Shown here one piece after another: positions 1 through 11,508 of a DNA stretch of 64,000 bases (position 1 is the stretch's first letter; each line of letters begins with the position of its first letter). The position numbers and the translations under genes were made by a program. The notes under the pieces are model-generated. The model made no database searches, had not been told where the DNA came from, and was given only the letters and a program-made list of their open reading frames with translations. This DNA is from Lepidonotus clava (lineage: Eukaryota > Annelida > Polychaeta > Phyllodocida > Polynoidae), in contig OW387140.1 of the NCBI GenBank assembly GCA_936440205.1, positions 22,503,659-22,567,658 on the forward strand, written 5' to 3'.

Positions 1-1046
1 CAGACTTAAAGAAAAAAAATTTCAATAGGTTGGCCTATGCCGGGGCCTTTCCCTAGAACTTACAAGGTTACAAGTATTACTTCAATTAATGTAGATAACT
101 CAGTTGTGTCAAGCCTTCGCTCTTTAGAGACATTCCTAAGTATGTGTCAGATCATTGTCATGGGATATCCTCTATCAGCTGTGGTTTTTAGGACAGCCTC
201 ATAAAGAACAAGCTGACTGTGATTCTATGTGGTAACAGGAACCATTGAAGGGGTGTGTGTGTGGGTGCTGGGAGGAGGGGGATGGGGAGGCAGGGGAGCA
301 GCAGTGGTCGTGGGTGCAGGCAGGAACAACAGGGAGCCCACCGGGCTCCCACTTGGTGTCACTTGGTTGTCCAGGGTGAATTACAGGATGGACCGGGCAA
401 TGGATTTGTCGAGGCCTGAAATTATTATGGCAAATTGTTAATTTTTGCAGATATTTGCTAATTTTGGCATCTTTTTCAACATTTCTTGTCTTTTTTGGTG
501 AGATTTTTAATTTAAAATGAACTAAACTGGAAACCCTAGTAAGGGCATATACTATTTAACTCAAATAAACTAATGGAAATCAACCAAATCTAATTCATTT
601 ATTTATTTATTTATTTTTACTTTTTTACTTTGCCACTGGTTTGAGTATATAAGTTCAGTTCAAATTCGAGTTGACCATTCATGCAGTTGCTGTGATCACA
701 AACACTTTGACACGTCCTCAAATCTGTTTAATATGCCTTAAGTCACTGTTCATTGGCATTTTACACTATATATCTATTCATTTGTCTCATACTCTAGTCT
801 CAAAATAGGTCATAAGGTCTTCAAATGGTTATTTTTGTTTCATCACAGGGGTGGACAACCAGGGGCCCAGGGGCCCAAGGTCCTTAAAAAGCAGGTCGGG
901 TCCCTAGATTTTCTGGGCTAGGGGCCCGACTGGCCCCTAGAAAATCATGAATAATGAAAGTCTAGTACATGTATATGTGAGGGTCCCTAGATTTAGTTGA
1001 AGGCTCTTAGATTCAGAAAGCTAGGGCCCCGACTGGCCCCTGGATA
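1..1046. other. 5' flank of LYRM4, no coding sequence seen
   Basis: No convincing reading frame. It holds a GT/GGA-rich patch at about 250-330 and an ATTT microsatellite at about 596-616. At about 850-1046 is a GGGCCC-rich stretch in which the phrase GGGCCCGACTGGCCCCTAG recurs with small changes about 110 bp later (about 915 and 1024). The stretch starts CAGGGG and ends CCCCTG, so it may be an old MITE, but no target duplication is visible. Confidence 0.4.
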
Positions 1047-1051
1047 TTTAA

Positions 1052-1260
1052 GCCTGTATTCCACATAACGATTTTGTTACTGCCGATTTTGTATTTGTTT
1101 GATTTTCTCTGAGATTATGAAATAAGACCTTACATCTCATATACCATCCAAAAGAGTATTGTAAGACCTTTCTATTGATGTATGACAGATCTATATTTGA
1201 CCTTTATTTCCACTGCCGATTTTCAAAATCGGCAGCAAAATCGGTATGTGGAATACAGCC
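1052..1260. mobile_element. MITE with 35-40 bp TIRs and TTTAA duplication
   Basis: The left end reads GCCTGTATTCCACATAACGA and the right end is its near-perfect inverse (GGCTGTATTCCACATACCGA on the other strand). Both arms go on into CGATTTT-rich sequence. The 209 bp element is flanked on both sides by TTTAA (1047-1051 and 1261-1265). It has no coding capacity and sits about 80 bp upstream of the LYRM4 start codon. Confidence 0.8.
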
Positions 1261-1338
1261 TTTAAACTTACATCCATCACTGCATCATAATAGATATATA
1301 AATGACATCATATAATGTGTTTTTGTTACAGATCAGAA

Positions 1339-4211
1339 ATGTCAGCGAGGATGAGGGTCCTACAATGTTATAAACAGATGCTTCGGGAAGGACAAAAGTT
1401 CACCGACTACAATTTCAGGTATGCATTTATTGCCAGAGGCTATCTTTATTTTCCATACCATTGGACCCGTGTTTGATATGGCCAAAGGAAAAGAATATCT
1501 TTGACTTGTGAAACTACCGACTTTTGCCGGTGCACTAAGGCCAACCTTTAAAAAAAGTTTGTTTCCTGTTTACCGCCCTAGTGAGTATTTTAGGGCCGAC
1601 TGGAAACATTTTGTGATTTTTGGAAAAAATATGTTTTTTATCAAAATTTTCAGTTTTAGCCTTGCCAACAACAAAATTATGGAAAAAAATCCCGACTGGG
1701 TATTTTTCTGGTCACCCGCTGGACAGGAAACAACTTTTTTTTAAAGGTTGGCCTAAGTTCTAACAAAATTGAAGATTTCTTTCCTTTACAGTACACATGT
1801 AGTCTACAATAAACAATGTATGGAATCGAGATACAGTGTTCGAAATTAACGCCGGCCCGTCGGCCATTGGCCGACGATTTTGAATCAGGGCCAACAGAAA
1901 TTGAGGGAATCTTGGTTGAATTGGCCCGGATGGCCGACATCATTTGGCAATATTTTCGTCCTTCATTTGGCAATATTTTGGCCATCATTTGCCCATGTTT
2001 TTGGCCGTCAATTGTCAATGTTTTCGGCCATAACTTGACCATGTTTTCGGCTGTCATTTGACCATGTTTTCGGCTGTATTTTTTTCTATATTTTTGGTCG
2101 TCATTTGACCGTGTTTTAAGCCATCGTTTCCACATCTTTTTGGCTGTGAATTCTAAAAATTTTGTCTTGGCCGACTGTTAACCATCAGGGCCGACAATCT
2201 TTTGATAGTATTGGCCCTGATGGCCGAGGGCCGAAAAAGTTAGTGTCGAACACTGGAGATAGGTTACACACTACAGATCACACATTACTAATGTAGATAG
2301 AGTTGGGTAAAGACTGGGATCTTCTGTCTTTTCTTTTACACTAATGATTGTTGAGGAATAGTAATATAGCAATGTTAGAAATTAAGGGTGCGCCCTGCAT
2401 CCGGTGTGCACAATTTGACTTCAGGGTACATACTTTAAGAGAGGCATGCACCCGGTGTGTGCTGTGCATTATATTTTGACAGCATAAATACCTTAATGTA
2501 GTGGTGTACACAACAATTAATTGCCGGGTGCATGATTTTCAACCCTTATGCACCCGACATGTGCATGAAATAAATCCTTAATTTCGAAAACTGTATAGTG
2601 TAACTTGCAGTGATTCGCCCTTTCCAAAGCAACACACACATTTAAATATATACGTGATTTGTAGGGCCATGTGAAGTTTGCACTTTAACATTTAATTGTT
2701 TTGGATTGGTGATAGATGAACATTGTACAGTAATATAGTCTACACTTTTGTTCTTTAGGAACTATGCTGTACGGCGGGTGAAGGACGCTTTCAGAGAGAA
2801 CAAGGGCGAGACAGATCCGCAAAAAGTGGACGTTTTGTTAGGGAAAGCTGAGGAGAATCTGAACATGATGAAGCGACAGGTGAGTCACATCGTTGGGATT
2901 TTCTTTCATAAATAATTTAAGTGTAGAAAAGGGGTCAGTATGCGCGAATCATTTCTTATTTGTATTTACTGTTGATCACATTTGATTTCAGTTTGATGGT
3001 AAGCTCTGACATGTATGTGGTATTTTTAGGCAATATGAAGCAAATACAAAGGAGATGAAAATTCACTGAAACACCGTTTTATATAAACGAAGAGTCAATC
3101 TTTATTGTGTACTTTTTGAACATGGATATTCTAGTCAATATGAGACAGGGGCTTGAAATTTTAAATTAGTACTTCTAAGATACATTCTTTAGTCATAGAA
3201 AAAAATATTACTTAAATAATGAATTGAGACACGCTTCTTATACCAAGAATGCTAAGGATATTCACTCAATTTATTCAATGAGATGTCGATGTACAAAAAA
3301 TAAAAGTGACAATATTTTATTCAAATTCGTATTTCTATAACTCTTTGTTACTGAATATTCATACAAACACTTTCATAAAGTGAAACCCATTAACTTTCAT
3401 AGGATTTATACTATACACCTTTCCCACGAATCTGCGCAGTCCACTACCTTGCCTACCTTTAAGGGCTTTTGGTAACTGGATCACCTCACTTCATAGATTC
3501 AAGATTCAAGATTCAAGATTGTTTATTTGACTAACGTATAAGTATACATTCATGTCAACACAGAGTTTTCGAGGTTGTCGTAAACCCGCCGTACAGCATA
3601 GTTCCTAAAGAACAAAAGTGTAGACTATATTACTGTACAATGTTCATCTATCACCAATCCAAATCAATATACATATAGGTTATTAACTATAGGGAAAGTC
3701 TTAAAAATTGTTTCAAATCTAATTCACCAGGGGATACCACTTTAATGATAAAGTTGTATACTATTATAAGCTTTAGTTGTAACTTCAAATGTCTGAATGC
3801 TGCGCCGACACTCCTTCTCTATCCTGTTTCAATTTCACAAATGTTTCAGGAACGCAGTGTTTTTCATTAAGATTTTGATTCAGTATTTCTAGTACTAGAC
3901 TAGGAAGAAGATACATTCTCAAGCAGAATTTATATTCATCTAATTCATGAGAAGAAATCCAGTAAATCTACCATTCACCTCAACCCCCTTACGTATGCAC
4001 AGCCGAAGAAATTATAATTTCAGTAATTAAAAATAACACTTAAAATTTATTGAATGCAGAATTTTGTACGATTCCACCATTTCGTTAAACTATAATTAAA
4101 ACCTTATGGATTACCTTGACTGAGTCTTTTTACTTGTGCTGCCAGGCCGTCCTCAGTCAACTGTACACACATCAGGCCATCGTCGTGGAGCAGCCGAACA
4201 AACAGTCGTAG
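1339..4211 (+). CDS. LYRM4: LYRM4 / ISD11, LYR-motif iron-sulfur assembly factor
   Basis: Three coding exons with canonical splice sites: 1339-1418, 2759-2879 and 4146-4211 (joined length 267 bp, 88 aa plus TAG). Vertebrate LYRM4 is close in size (about 91 aa). The N-terminus carries the family pattern (VLQCYKQMLREGQKF, then YNFRNYAVRRVKDAFRENK), which lines up with human LYRM4 LYRAMLRESKRF and YNYRTYAVRRIRDAFRENK. In the LYR position this protein has QCY. The C-terminus QLYTHQAIVVE matches human QLYSTDKLIIE. In the family the protein binds the cysteine desulfurase NFS1 and the acyl carrier protein in the mitochondrial matrix and supports Fe-S cluster assembly. An AG at 1330-1331 just before the ATG suggests an intron in the 5' UTR, so the promoter is further upstream. 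Intron 1 holds three MITEs; intron 2 holds a MITE broken by a chimeric retro-insertion. Confidence 0.95.
1539..1753. mobile_element. MITE, PIF/Harbinger-like TAA duplication
   Basis: Inverted ends begin GGCCAACCTTTAAAAAAAG on the left, with the near-exact inverse on the right, and pairing extends through GTTTCCTGT. Both sides are flanked by TAA (1536-1538 and 1754-1756), the 3 bp target type of PIF/Harbinger transposons. 215 bp, non-coding, in LYRM4 intron 1. Confidence 0.8.
1834..2255. mobile_element. MITE with CAGTGTTCG ends and internal tandem repeats
   Basis: The left end is CAGTGTTCGAAATTAACG and the right end the inverse of CAGTGTTCGACACTAAC. Identical 6 bp flanks GAGATA lie at 1828-1833 and 2256-2261. 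Between about 1930 and 2140 a unit of about 25-30 bp, built around CATTTGACCATGTTTTCGGC, is repeated some seven times with drift, so the inside is a minisatellite. It lies in LYRM4 intron 1 and has no coding function. Confidence 0.8.
2370..2593. mobile_element. MITE with CAATGTTAGAAATTAAGG ends
   Basis: The left end CAATGTTAGAAATTAAGG pairs with a right end whose inverse is CAGTTTTCGAAATTAAGG. TATAG flanks both sides (2365-2369 and 2594-2598). Inside, GTGCACCCGG-like words occur in both orientations. The ends resemble those of the element at 1834, so the two may be distant relatives. It lies in LYRM4 intron 1. Confidence 0.7.
3415..3757. mobile_element. ACACCTTTC MITE, split by an insertion
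   Basis: The outer parts match the intact copy at 6606-6742: ACACCTTTCCCACGAATCTG, GGGCTTTTGGTAAC, CACTTCATA, then CATATAGG, TTAACTATAGG, TTTCAAAT and TAATTCACCAGGGG. The flanks share ATACTAT on both sides. The match is interrupted by 176 bp at 3496-3671. It lies in LYRM4 intron 2. Confidence 0.75.
3496..3671 (-). mobile_element. Chimeric retro-insertion: LINE tail plus LYRM4 pre-mRNA piece
   Basis: The insertion interrupts the MITE at 3415-3757 and is bounded by CATA (3492-3495 and 3672-3675). Read on the minus strand it starts with an 80 bp copy of LYRM4 sequence (3584-3663 is the exact reverse complement of 2700-2779 as read by eye). That piece spans the end of intron 1, the AG acceptor and the first 21 bases of exon 2. 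It continues into about 85 bp ending in AATAAACAATCTTGAATCTT and a heptamer tail (CTTGAAT repeated about three times). Such tails are typical of CR1/L2-type LINE 3' ends. Both parts are in sense orientation on the same strand. This fits template switching from LINE RNA to unspliced LYRM4 RNA during target-primed reverse transcription. The LINE family is inferred only from the tail. Confidence 0.65.
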
Positions 4212-4340
4212 GGACATCTACCTCCTGCTTTCTACACAAGTGTGCTACCAGAACTTGGACTTTCCCGAACAAACCCAACTTCTGCAGATGACTTGAAGAG
4301 GTTACGTTTTTACACCATGTTGGAATGTTTCTATTAAGCC

Positions 4341-4612
4341 CCATACCCACTAGGCGTTTTTACCAGCGACCAGCGACGGCCGTGCCATGACAGAATCGCC
4401 GGTAAAGTCGCCAGGGGACTCAAGGGAGTTTGATATTTGTCTGGCGATTTTACCGGCGAACCCGTCTCCCGTCGCTCGTCGTCGAGGCTGTGATCATACT
4501 GACATGTTTTTGGGGGCAAAGAATGGTCGCTGGAAGACGGTCGCCCGGCGATTCTGCCACAATCATTGGTCACCGGTTGCCGGTCAGTGCTAAAGTCGCA
4601 TAGTGGGTATGG
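4341..4612. mobile_element. MITE with CCATACCCACTA ends
   Basis: CCATACCCACTAGGCG at the left pairs with CGCATAGTGGGTATGG at the right (TIR at least 12 bp exact, imperfect for about 40 more). The interior is rich in CGCCGGTAAA and GCGACC words. About 272 bp, just after the LYRM4 stop and possibly within its 3' UTR. No clear target duplication. The short open frames here on both strands arise from the inverted structure. Confidence 0.6.
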
Positions 4613-6605
4613 ACCTTTACTATTCAAATGTTGCATTTCGTTGAGATTCAAAAACGGTTGATGCTGTAATACAAATATTTAGGTTATAATGGAACTACAG
4701 TCTTATTTGACAGTATAATCTTCTGAAAGATAAAATGTGGAATGTAGAAAAGAGTTAATGTGTATTGAATCAAAGGAGCCTAGATTAATAATTCGCAAAC
4801 TCTCCCGGACGCGGTCCCCTGTTTTTTTTTTATATATATAATATAGAATATTTTGTCTCCCAAACATGGGTAATACAATAGGAATTATGAATTATGAATA
4901 ATTTTGATATTTGTAATATCTATTAAAAATATCCAATCAACTTTGAAATGATCAGGAAGTATTTTTGATAAAGAACATTGGAATACCGACAGAGAAAAAC
5001 TCAGTTCTGCCATTTTAGTTTTACCGTGTTAAACAAACCACTATGATCCGAATAAAAAGATTATGGTAAATGATTAAGCTGAGCAATGGAGATGTAGACG
5101 TATTACCTTAATGCTTTTACACCAAAATATAAACAAAAGGGGAACGCGTCTGGAAGAATTGCCACACCTTTCTTTACTCTTGGTGGCAGTACTGCTTCCT
5201 TTTCATGGTAATTAAGGAATTAGTCTACACTTATTTACATATACAGGGATAAATTATCTATCGGAAACTCTTAAAAGAAAGTAAAGAAAACGGGGCTAAA
5301 ATCCCGCTTTTAGTCCCACGCGCTAGTTCATGTACATAGTTATATGATGTTATGTTACTTGCAATTTGGTCGCTAGCATATTTGATTTATAGCCAAAAAA
5401 AAGTTGCGAGGTTTATTTTTTGAACCTTAATGGTTCATTGAAAAAGTGTTGCATTTGATTGAATGCGTCAGTTGATAATATTGAAAAGAAAAACGAAAGA
5501 AATTGGATGATTAACCTGGAAAGAAAATGTAAGAGTTTACTAGGATTCTCAAAGACATTTGAAATGCAAACCTGGAAAGGGGACACGATTTCATGGAATG
5601 TATCAAAGAGTCTGGGCCGATATTTTTTTAATTTCCAATTAAAATTCAGTAATAGTGCATCGGTCTGAACTTACAAATTGATGTAGAGGTAAAATGTACA
5701 CCTATTGTTATATATCGACATTTGTAGGGATACCACAACTACAAACTGATTGTGTGAGTGCTGTGTCCTTCTAACTGTCAGCTCTCAGTAATATGCAGCT
5801 CAGTTTTGCATAAAACAATTTGGCGATACGTGATGATAAAAAACATCTACAGGCAAACTTATAACAAGAGCTGTCTGATACCACAAATACTATGATGTTT
5901 TCAATCAGGTAAATTCTTTTGCCAAGTATTAATGAAAACGGCAACCTTAAGAGATATCGCACACATAAATCTATAATATATTTATAAGTTTATGGATGAG
6001 AACAACTTGTATAAAGTGGGTCCTTTGAATGAAGCGATTGACAGTTTGAGTATGAAATCGAAAAGTCATGTGTGATAGTTTGTGTTTGGTTGTTATCACT
6101 AGTTTTCCAAACTCAAACCTCCAGGCCAGTATGTTCTGATTGTATTATAGAAAGGTATTACAAAATAAAAAATATTTGATAAAAATCATATGAAATTTGG
6201 AATTAAACTTTTCTTCTCTTGTGATTTTATGTCGCCTTCTATTTGACCCTTACCTTAGTTTCTCGAAAGGGATTTAATGATTAGTTACATGGGCTGCAGG
6301 TTTTAAACTGTCAAACGGTTGAAATCAAAATGACTTATTATTTAGGCTGAACCTATATTTGTGAAGGGACTACCTGGCCGCCAGGTGTAATTTGAACCTC
6401 CACTGTCGCATATACATTCAGCGAAACTATATTAGCTGAACATTAGCGACAGCTCCTCCATAACTATATAATGTACAGACATGCCACTTCTAACAAACTA
6501 TTTTTTGACACCATATCATATTAACACAAGATTTACAAATTAATGAATTTTTCGCAATTTTTGTACTATTGCATCGAGGTCATTAATGAACCATATTATT
6601 AACAT
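4613..6605. other. AT-rich stretch, no gene seen
   Basis: Probably the distal 3' UTR or downstream flank of LYRM4. A possible AATAAA lies at 5051-5056, about 840 bp after the stop codon, but nothing else supports it as the polyadenylation site. The short open frames (for example near 5459-5668) have AT-driven composition and no recognisable domain. Confidence 0.4.
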
Positions 6606-6742
6606 ACACCTTTCCCACGAACCTGCGCAGTTTTTCGGGGGCTTTTGGTAACTTCACTTCATATAGGTTAACTATAGGAAAGCCCTAAAAAAGTGTTTCA
6701 AATTTAATTCACCAGGGGGCGCCACTTTAGTGAGAAAGGTGT
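6606..6742. mobile_element. ACACCTTTC MITE, intact copy
   Basis: 137 bp with inverted ends ACACCTTTCCCAC and (inverse) ACACCTTTCTCAC. It has the same body as the split copy at 3415-3757 and serves as its unbroken reference. No target duplication was found at this copy. Confidence 0.7.
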
Positions 6743-6894
6743 TGAGGTCATTAGATGTTCCACCTCTCACCTGCCCCCTGATTGGTACCAGTTGATTTTT
6801 TTAAAATTATTTTTATCAATCCGTCATCTGTACATAACGCACTAAGTTCTTCCTATAAATATGTGATGGGTGACCGTTCTTTTGTACTATAATG

Positions 6895-7096
6895 GCCTGA
6901 AAGCCGCAGTCTCGTCCTCCCGTCGTTAGGCTTATGTCCGCCTAATGACGCCACAGCTGGTGACGTGTTTTGTGATGTTCTGATGAACGTAATCCGGCGA
7001 AGTTATTGGTCACATCACGAATTTGGCACCAAAGTAAGAGAGTTACAACGTAGCTAATTACCACGACGCCACGGACGAGATTGCGCCTTTAAGGGC
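6895..7096. mobile_element. Probable MITE with GTCTCGTCC-type ends
   Basis: GCCTGAAAGCCGCAGTCTCGTCC-like left sequence pairs imperfectly with a right end whose inverse reads GCCCTTAAAGGCGCAATCTC and on into GTCC. About 200 bp, GC-richer than its surroundings, non-coding. Target duplication not clear. Confidence 0.45.
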
Positions 7097-7474
7097 ACAG
7101 CAATAATACCTTTGATCCAGGGAGCGTAGGGTTATACTTTATACTCTGGCAGCACACTTACTCTTAGAAGTTAGCCATGGGTTGAGAAACCAGTGCTAGG
7201 GACCCCCCATTGATGACATGCACTTTTCCCAGAATTTCAGAACAGCCCCCCCCCCCCCCTCTGTTTCAAACTGCATTGACATGGACGACGGCAATAGATA
7301 TTTATCATACCCGAGAGTTTAATGCATCACTGATACAAACAGGGTGATAACCAAAGTGTTATCACCCTACAGAGTGATACAGGAAAATAGTTCTGGCAGA
7401 CAAAATAGATCCCCTTGTTAAGTTAGTCTAAGCTTTAAGAATTCACTTTAAAATACTGTCAGGGTATGATAAAT

Positions 7475-7659
7475 CAGGGGTGTGCAGGGACAACATTATT
7501 TTCGCATATCTACCAGTAAAATTCGCACAATCTAGTCATAAATTCGCAAATTTTTGTATAGCTTTTTCACATTCCTATATAAATTTGAGACCAAAATTCG
7601 CAAATTCTGTCACAAAATTCGCAAATTTGTGCGAATTTGCGAGGGTTTGCACACCCCTG
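7475..7659. mobile_element. MITE with CAGGGGTGTGCA ends
   Basis: 12 bp exact TIR, CAGGGGTGTGCA and TGCACACCCCTG, flanked by TAAAT on both sides (7470-7474 and 7660-7664). The interior repeats AAATTCGCAAA several times in both halves. The open frames through it are by-products of these repeats. Confidence 0.7.
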
Positions 7660-7680
7660 TAAATCCATAAACAAGGAGAA

Positions 7681-7789
7681 GGTCCTCGGTAGGTTATCGA
7701 CCTCAGTGTATCAGGGATATCAGCCCTGTGGGCCCTGCCCTGCGGTTGATATCCCTGACACACCTTGGGTTGATAAACCACCTCGTACC
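7681..7789. repeat. Long hairpin / small foldback element
   Basis: Two arms of about 45 bp (7681-7725 and 7744-7789) are imperfect inverses. They share TCAGGGATATCA exactly, plus GGTT-TC-ACC blocks, and are separated by a GC-rich loop of about 20 bp. It is likely a foldback MITE. Confidence 0.6.
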
Positions 7790-10642
7790 TCCTCCTCAGT
7801 TGGTTATGAGATGATTCCGTGATGAGCTGGGGGTATTAGGTTATCAGGAGGTAGTAGTATTCGAGATAGGGGTTTGCAGAGGGGGAAGGGGTATTGTGAA
7901 GATTCAGAAGTAGATTGTAAGTCACCATGTCCCCAAAAGCAACGTTAAGTTTAACGCACCCTAACAGTTATTATTGTTTGAAACATGAACTGTTGCTGGG
8001 ATGATGGTTAGTGGATCATATATCATTCTTCCCTCTGTCAATCACTCCAGTTCTCGATGCTAAGGTGGTGCCATCTTCATACGACGCCGATATTATTGCA
8101 TACAGCATTGCATTGCAACGTAGTCCCACCAAAATATTTCATGAAACTTAATTAAGGTGAAGCTTGGGGGTAAGGTGAAGCAATGGTATGGCTTCCCAAT
8201 GCCTCTATTTTGCCGCATGTGATCTATACCCGTAAGAGCAGGCCCAACCAAATGTGGGGTCGGGGGTACTTGTTTCTATACTCTTCTAGATCTAACGGTA
8301 TGCATGTAGACATTTGTGGGCCTGATCTCCCCCTTTAGATTGTTATGCATATTGCCCACGTGCCCCGCCCATTTTTAAGTCTGGGTCCACCCTAGTTTAG
8401 AAACAAGTACGGGTGCGTGATCCGGTGCACGGAACGTTCCCGCTCTGACGTCACAACCTGGGTTCTGAAAGGTAAACACAACCCTCGCGGTGGGTGATGA
8501 AATACCAGGGACATTCGAGATCGTTCTGAGCACCAACTTTTTGTAACGCTTATCTACTTCCCTCATTGCGTGTGATTTACAGCCGGTAGGAAGGAAAAGG
8601 TTACGTAGAAGAAACATGACAATATCTAAGCATTGATATAAAAGTAACCTAGTTAGTGTATTAGGAATTAGGTTGGCCTGTTTTATTGTAATCAGTTTAA
8701 ACATGTTTTTTTTAACATGATAAAAAAAAGAGTTGAATATGCCAGTAATGTAGCAGATATGAATCATTATCTACGTCCTCAGTAGCTCAAACAGTGATAT
8801 TGATTAGAACAAAACCCTGATCAGCTGATGTTCTTTTTCCTTCAAAGGCTTGTTTATACTGACCTGCATCATTGTGAAGGAAGTCTAACTAACAATCATG
8901 AAACCACAGGCTCCTAGATGAGCTTTCGGCATATCCCATTATTGTCTGGGTGCCTCGTTATTAGAAGGGACTTCCCTTTACTATATCGAGTAGATATACT
9001 TTGCTAGATTGTAGTGCAAGTCAGTAAACAACATCTATTAATAGATACTAAAGAAGGTAGGTCACCAAAACATGGAGCAATGCCAGTGGCCAACTAGATA
9101 CGTAGCCGGTACAACACCGACCAGCTCCCTCTCAGCTTCTTCTTGGATGATCAGGAGCAATAGGAGTCAGTCTGTGTGCTAATTTTAGATATTTGTTTAC
9201 TAAATTCGGTCCTGTGTCACATGTCTGTCCTTAAACTGGGTTTTTCGGTTGGATTGCTAGCTGTTTATAGGTTTGCCTTTCACTTGTCCTTGACCTCAGA
9301 CCTAAACACAACCAGCCACTTAGCCCCGCCCCCGTTGATGTAAATTAACGGATGGCTCTCCCGTATAAGGGCAAAAAGGCGGAGTTTGAATAAATTATTG
9401 AAATGAGCTGGGTGCACAGAAAACGTGGCATTGCACGAAACGACATCAGTATGAAAACCTCCCACTAATCTGCTGTAGGCCTATGCTTGCCAGCCCTTGG
9501 ATGTTTGGCATATGATTATGAACTATATGTGACGCGAGCTATAGCATTCCAGAAGTTGATCTGGGGAGTTCACATAGGTTATTTCATACAAAGTTCATGT
9601 CCTTTGAAGGGTCATACTCCTAACTCAGTCAGTGATTAAGAACTATGATTCTAGTTTTCCCCTGAAACAGGTAGAGCAGTATCCTGATTCCATACACCAG
9701 ATAACTATTTCTACAGTTTGAGGGGAGTTTGTGCAATTTAATTTTGCCAGGTTATTACAATTTTTCACAATGAAATATAATAAAAAGTGTTGTATATGAG
9801 GCTTAGTGAATCACGCGTATCAGTCAAGGAAAAGGTAAATCTATGGAGTATAGGCCTATGTGAGGCATCAGTGTATTAACAATGAATTTATTTGCGGACA
9901 CATACAATCAAACTGCTCTGTAACTTACAGGTTATCTAGTTCTGTATATATGTGAATATATATGCTTACCTTGGCAAAGAAATTATGTCAGAAATACTAA
10001 TTGTAACAGTGGCTAAACAAAACCAAACGTGGCGAAAGCATTCTGGAACAAATTCGCCATAGTTGCATAGCCAGCATGTTCCATCCTCGCGCGACCCCAG
10101 TCAAGTAACGGTAAATGTGGGTTAGAACGGACGAGATAGATAGTAGTCCCCGATATCTGGGCTGGAAGTACTTTGACTATTGCTTCAAGCATTAGCAATG
10201 TGACACAGTTATAGAACGGGCAACTGCAATGGTATTTAGTATATTTAGTGCACCAATTTGGGTATTAATGATGTTCACCTTAACTCATCCCATTTCATTA
10301 CATTAGCAATAATATGTTGATTTTGTATTATTATCTGTACCATGGAAGAACTAACTGTGTTAGAATTGGTCAAAATAATAATAACAAAAAAATGTAATGT
10401 ACTCGTAGATAACACCAATACTAGTTGGGTTAGGTTTAGAAAGGGGAGCATACACACACGCCACGTCTCCGCATCTTTAGAAAGGGGAGGGGGTTCAGTT
10501 ATGAGGGGGTTCAGTTTTGAAAGGAATTTCTAAAAAGAGGAGGGGCTGGTGGGCGTTGGTGACATATATATATGGGTGTAGACCCTTAAAATCGATCCCC
10601 TCACTATAGCTGGTGAGTGATGGGTATGCATGCTGGTAATTA
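7790..10642. other. Intergenic, no gene seen
   Basis: Mixed AT-rich sequence. A 14 bp inverted pair (TACTTGTTTCTA near 8267 and TAGAAACAAGTA near 8398) may mark another short MITE. The longest open frame (minus strand, 8375-8767) has AT-driven composition in its first half and no domain, so it is not called. Confidence 0.4.
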
Positions 10643-10730
10643 GGGGCCTTCCATTGAGAACGAACGCATGAAGGTGGGATGGGTGGTCTGAAGTTTTTAG
10701 AGATGTGCATACGTACTTGATGGAAGGCCC
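10643..10730. mobile_element. Very short GGGGCCTTCCAT MITE
   Basis: The left end GGGGCCTTCCATTGAGAACG pairs with a right end whose inverse is GGGCCTTCCATCAAGTACG. Only about 88 bp in total, so nearly all of it is TIR. The terminal GGGGCC motif resembles the ends of the 2.6 kb element at 18317-20949. No target duplication recognised. Confidence 0.55.
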
Positions 10731-11059
10731 ATATGAGGGGCGGGGTATCCACGTGAATACTTTGAATGGTTCAAAATGGCGGTGTTATCCGATTTTGTTA
10801 TTTGATTTCTTCCCAGTCAGAAACATTTTATTTCATTCATGATAACATCATACAATTGAATTTACAAATTCTGTGTAACATATTCAAAGAAGACAAAAAG
10901 GAAAAAATACCTTTGTAAATACGATACACAAACGGTTTTCTATCTACAATGTTCTTAGATCGCCTTCCATGTTCTTTACACGAGATGACCTTGTTAGGTG
11001 TGAATGCTCCTCCAGAGGCGTAATGATTTTTGCTACGGGTGATTTGGTGCAACATGCCG

Positions 11060-11508
11060 GATAACAGGTGAGGCGGTGGCCGTGGCGGGAAAGCCCATTA
11101 CCAATCCGCTTACAGTATACTCGCTCCCGGTTTTGCTGCTATCGGCCTGGAATGACCTCTGTACGTGTCGGCCTCCACATGATCCCCCTCGTCTGCCCAG
11201 CTTCACGTACCTTCTCGGGCCTTGTTTACGTCTGAATGAACCGGCAGGGGCCGGCCGACCCCCCGGACCACGTTATTAAAACAGCCCCAGGCTCCGTGAT
11301 GGGGCAATGGCAGATGGCCGACCGACTGACACGGAGTGGTAAGGGCCCCAAGACGACGGCCGGCGACGACTGCCGAGGGCGGCAGGCCAGCTCTCCCCTC
11401 TCCTCCTCACACCTACTCAACGCAGTACAGCACTATGGGCCGAGCTACTGGGGAGCCATCTAGACCGTTCTGTGAGTATTCGCACATTCTCGCACCAGTG
11501 ACAACACC
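11060..11508 (+). promoter_or_regulatory. GC-rich 5' region of the PPP1R3 gene
   Basis: Base composition changes sharply at about 11060, from AT-rich to a CpG-rich block that runs into the PPP1R3 coding exon. This is the most likely place for the promoter and 5' UTR. No TATA box is evident. No open frame here overlaps a known domain. Confidence 0.45.

Noticed and set aside
8375-8767. 130-codon open frame on the minus strand
   Set aside because: AT-driven composition, no domain, and it crosses an inverted repeat.
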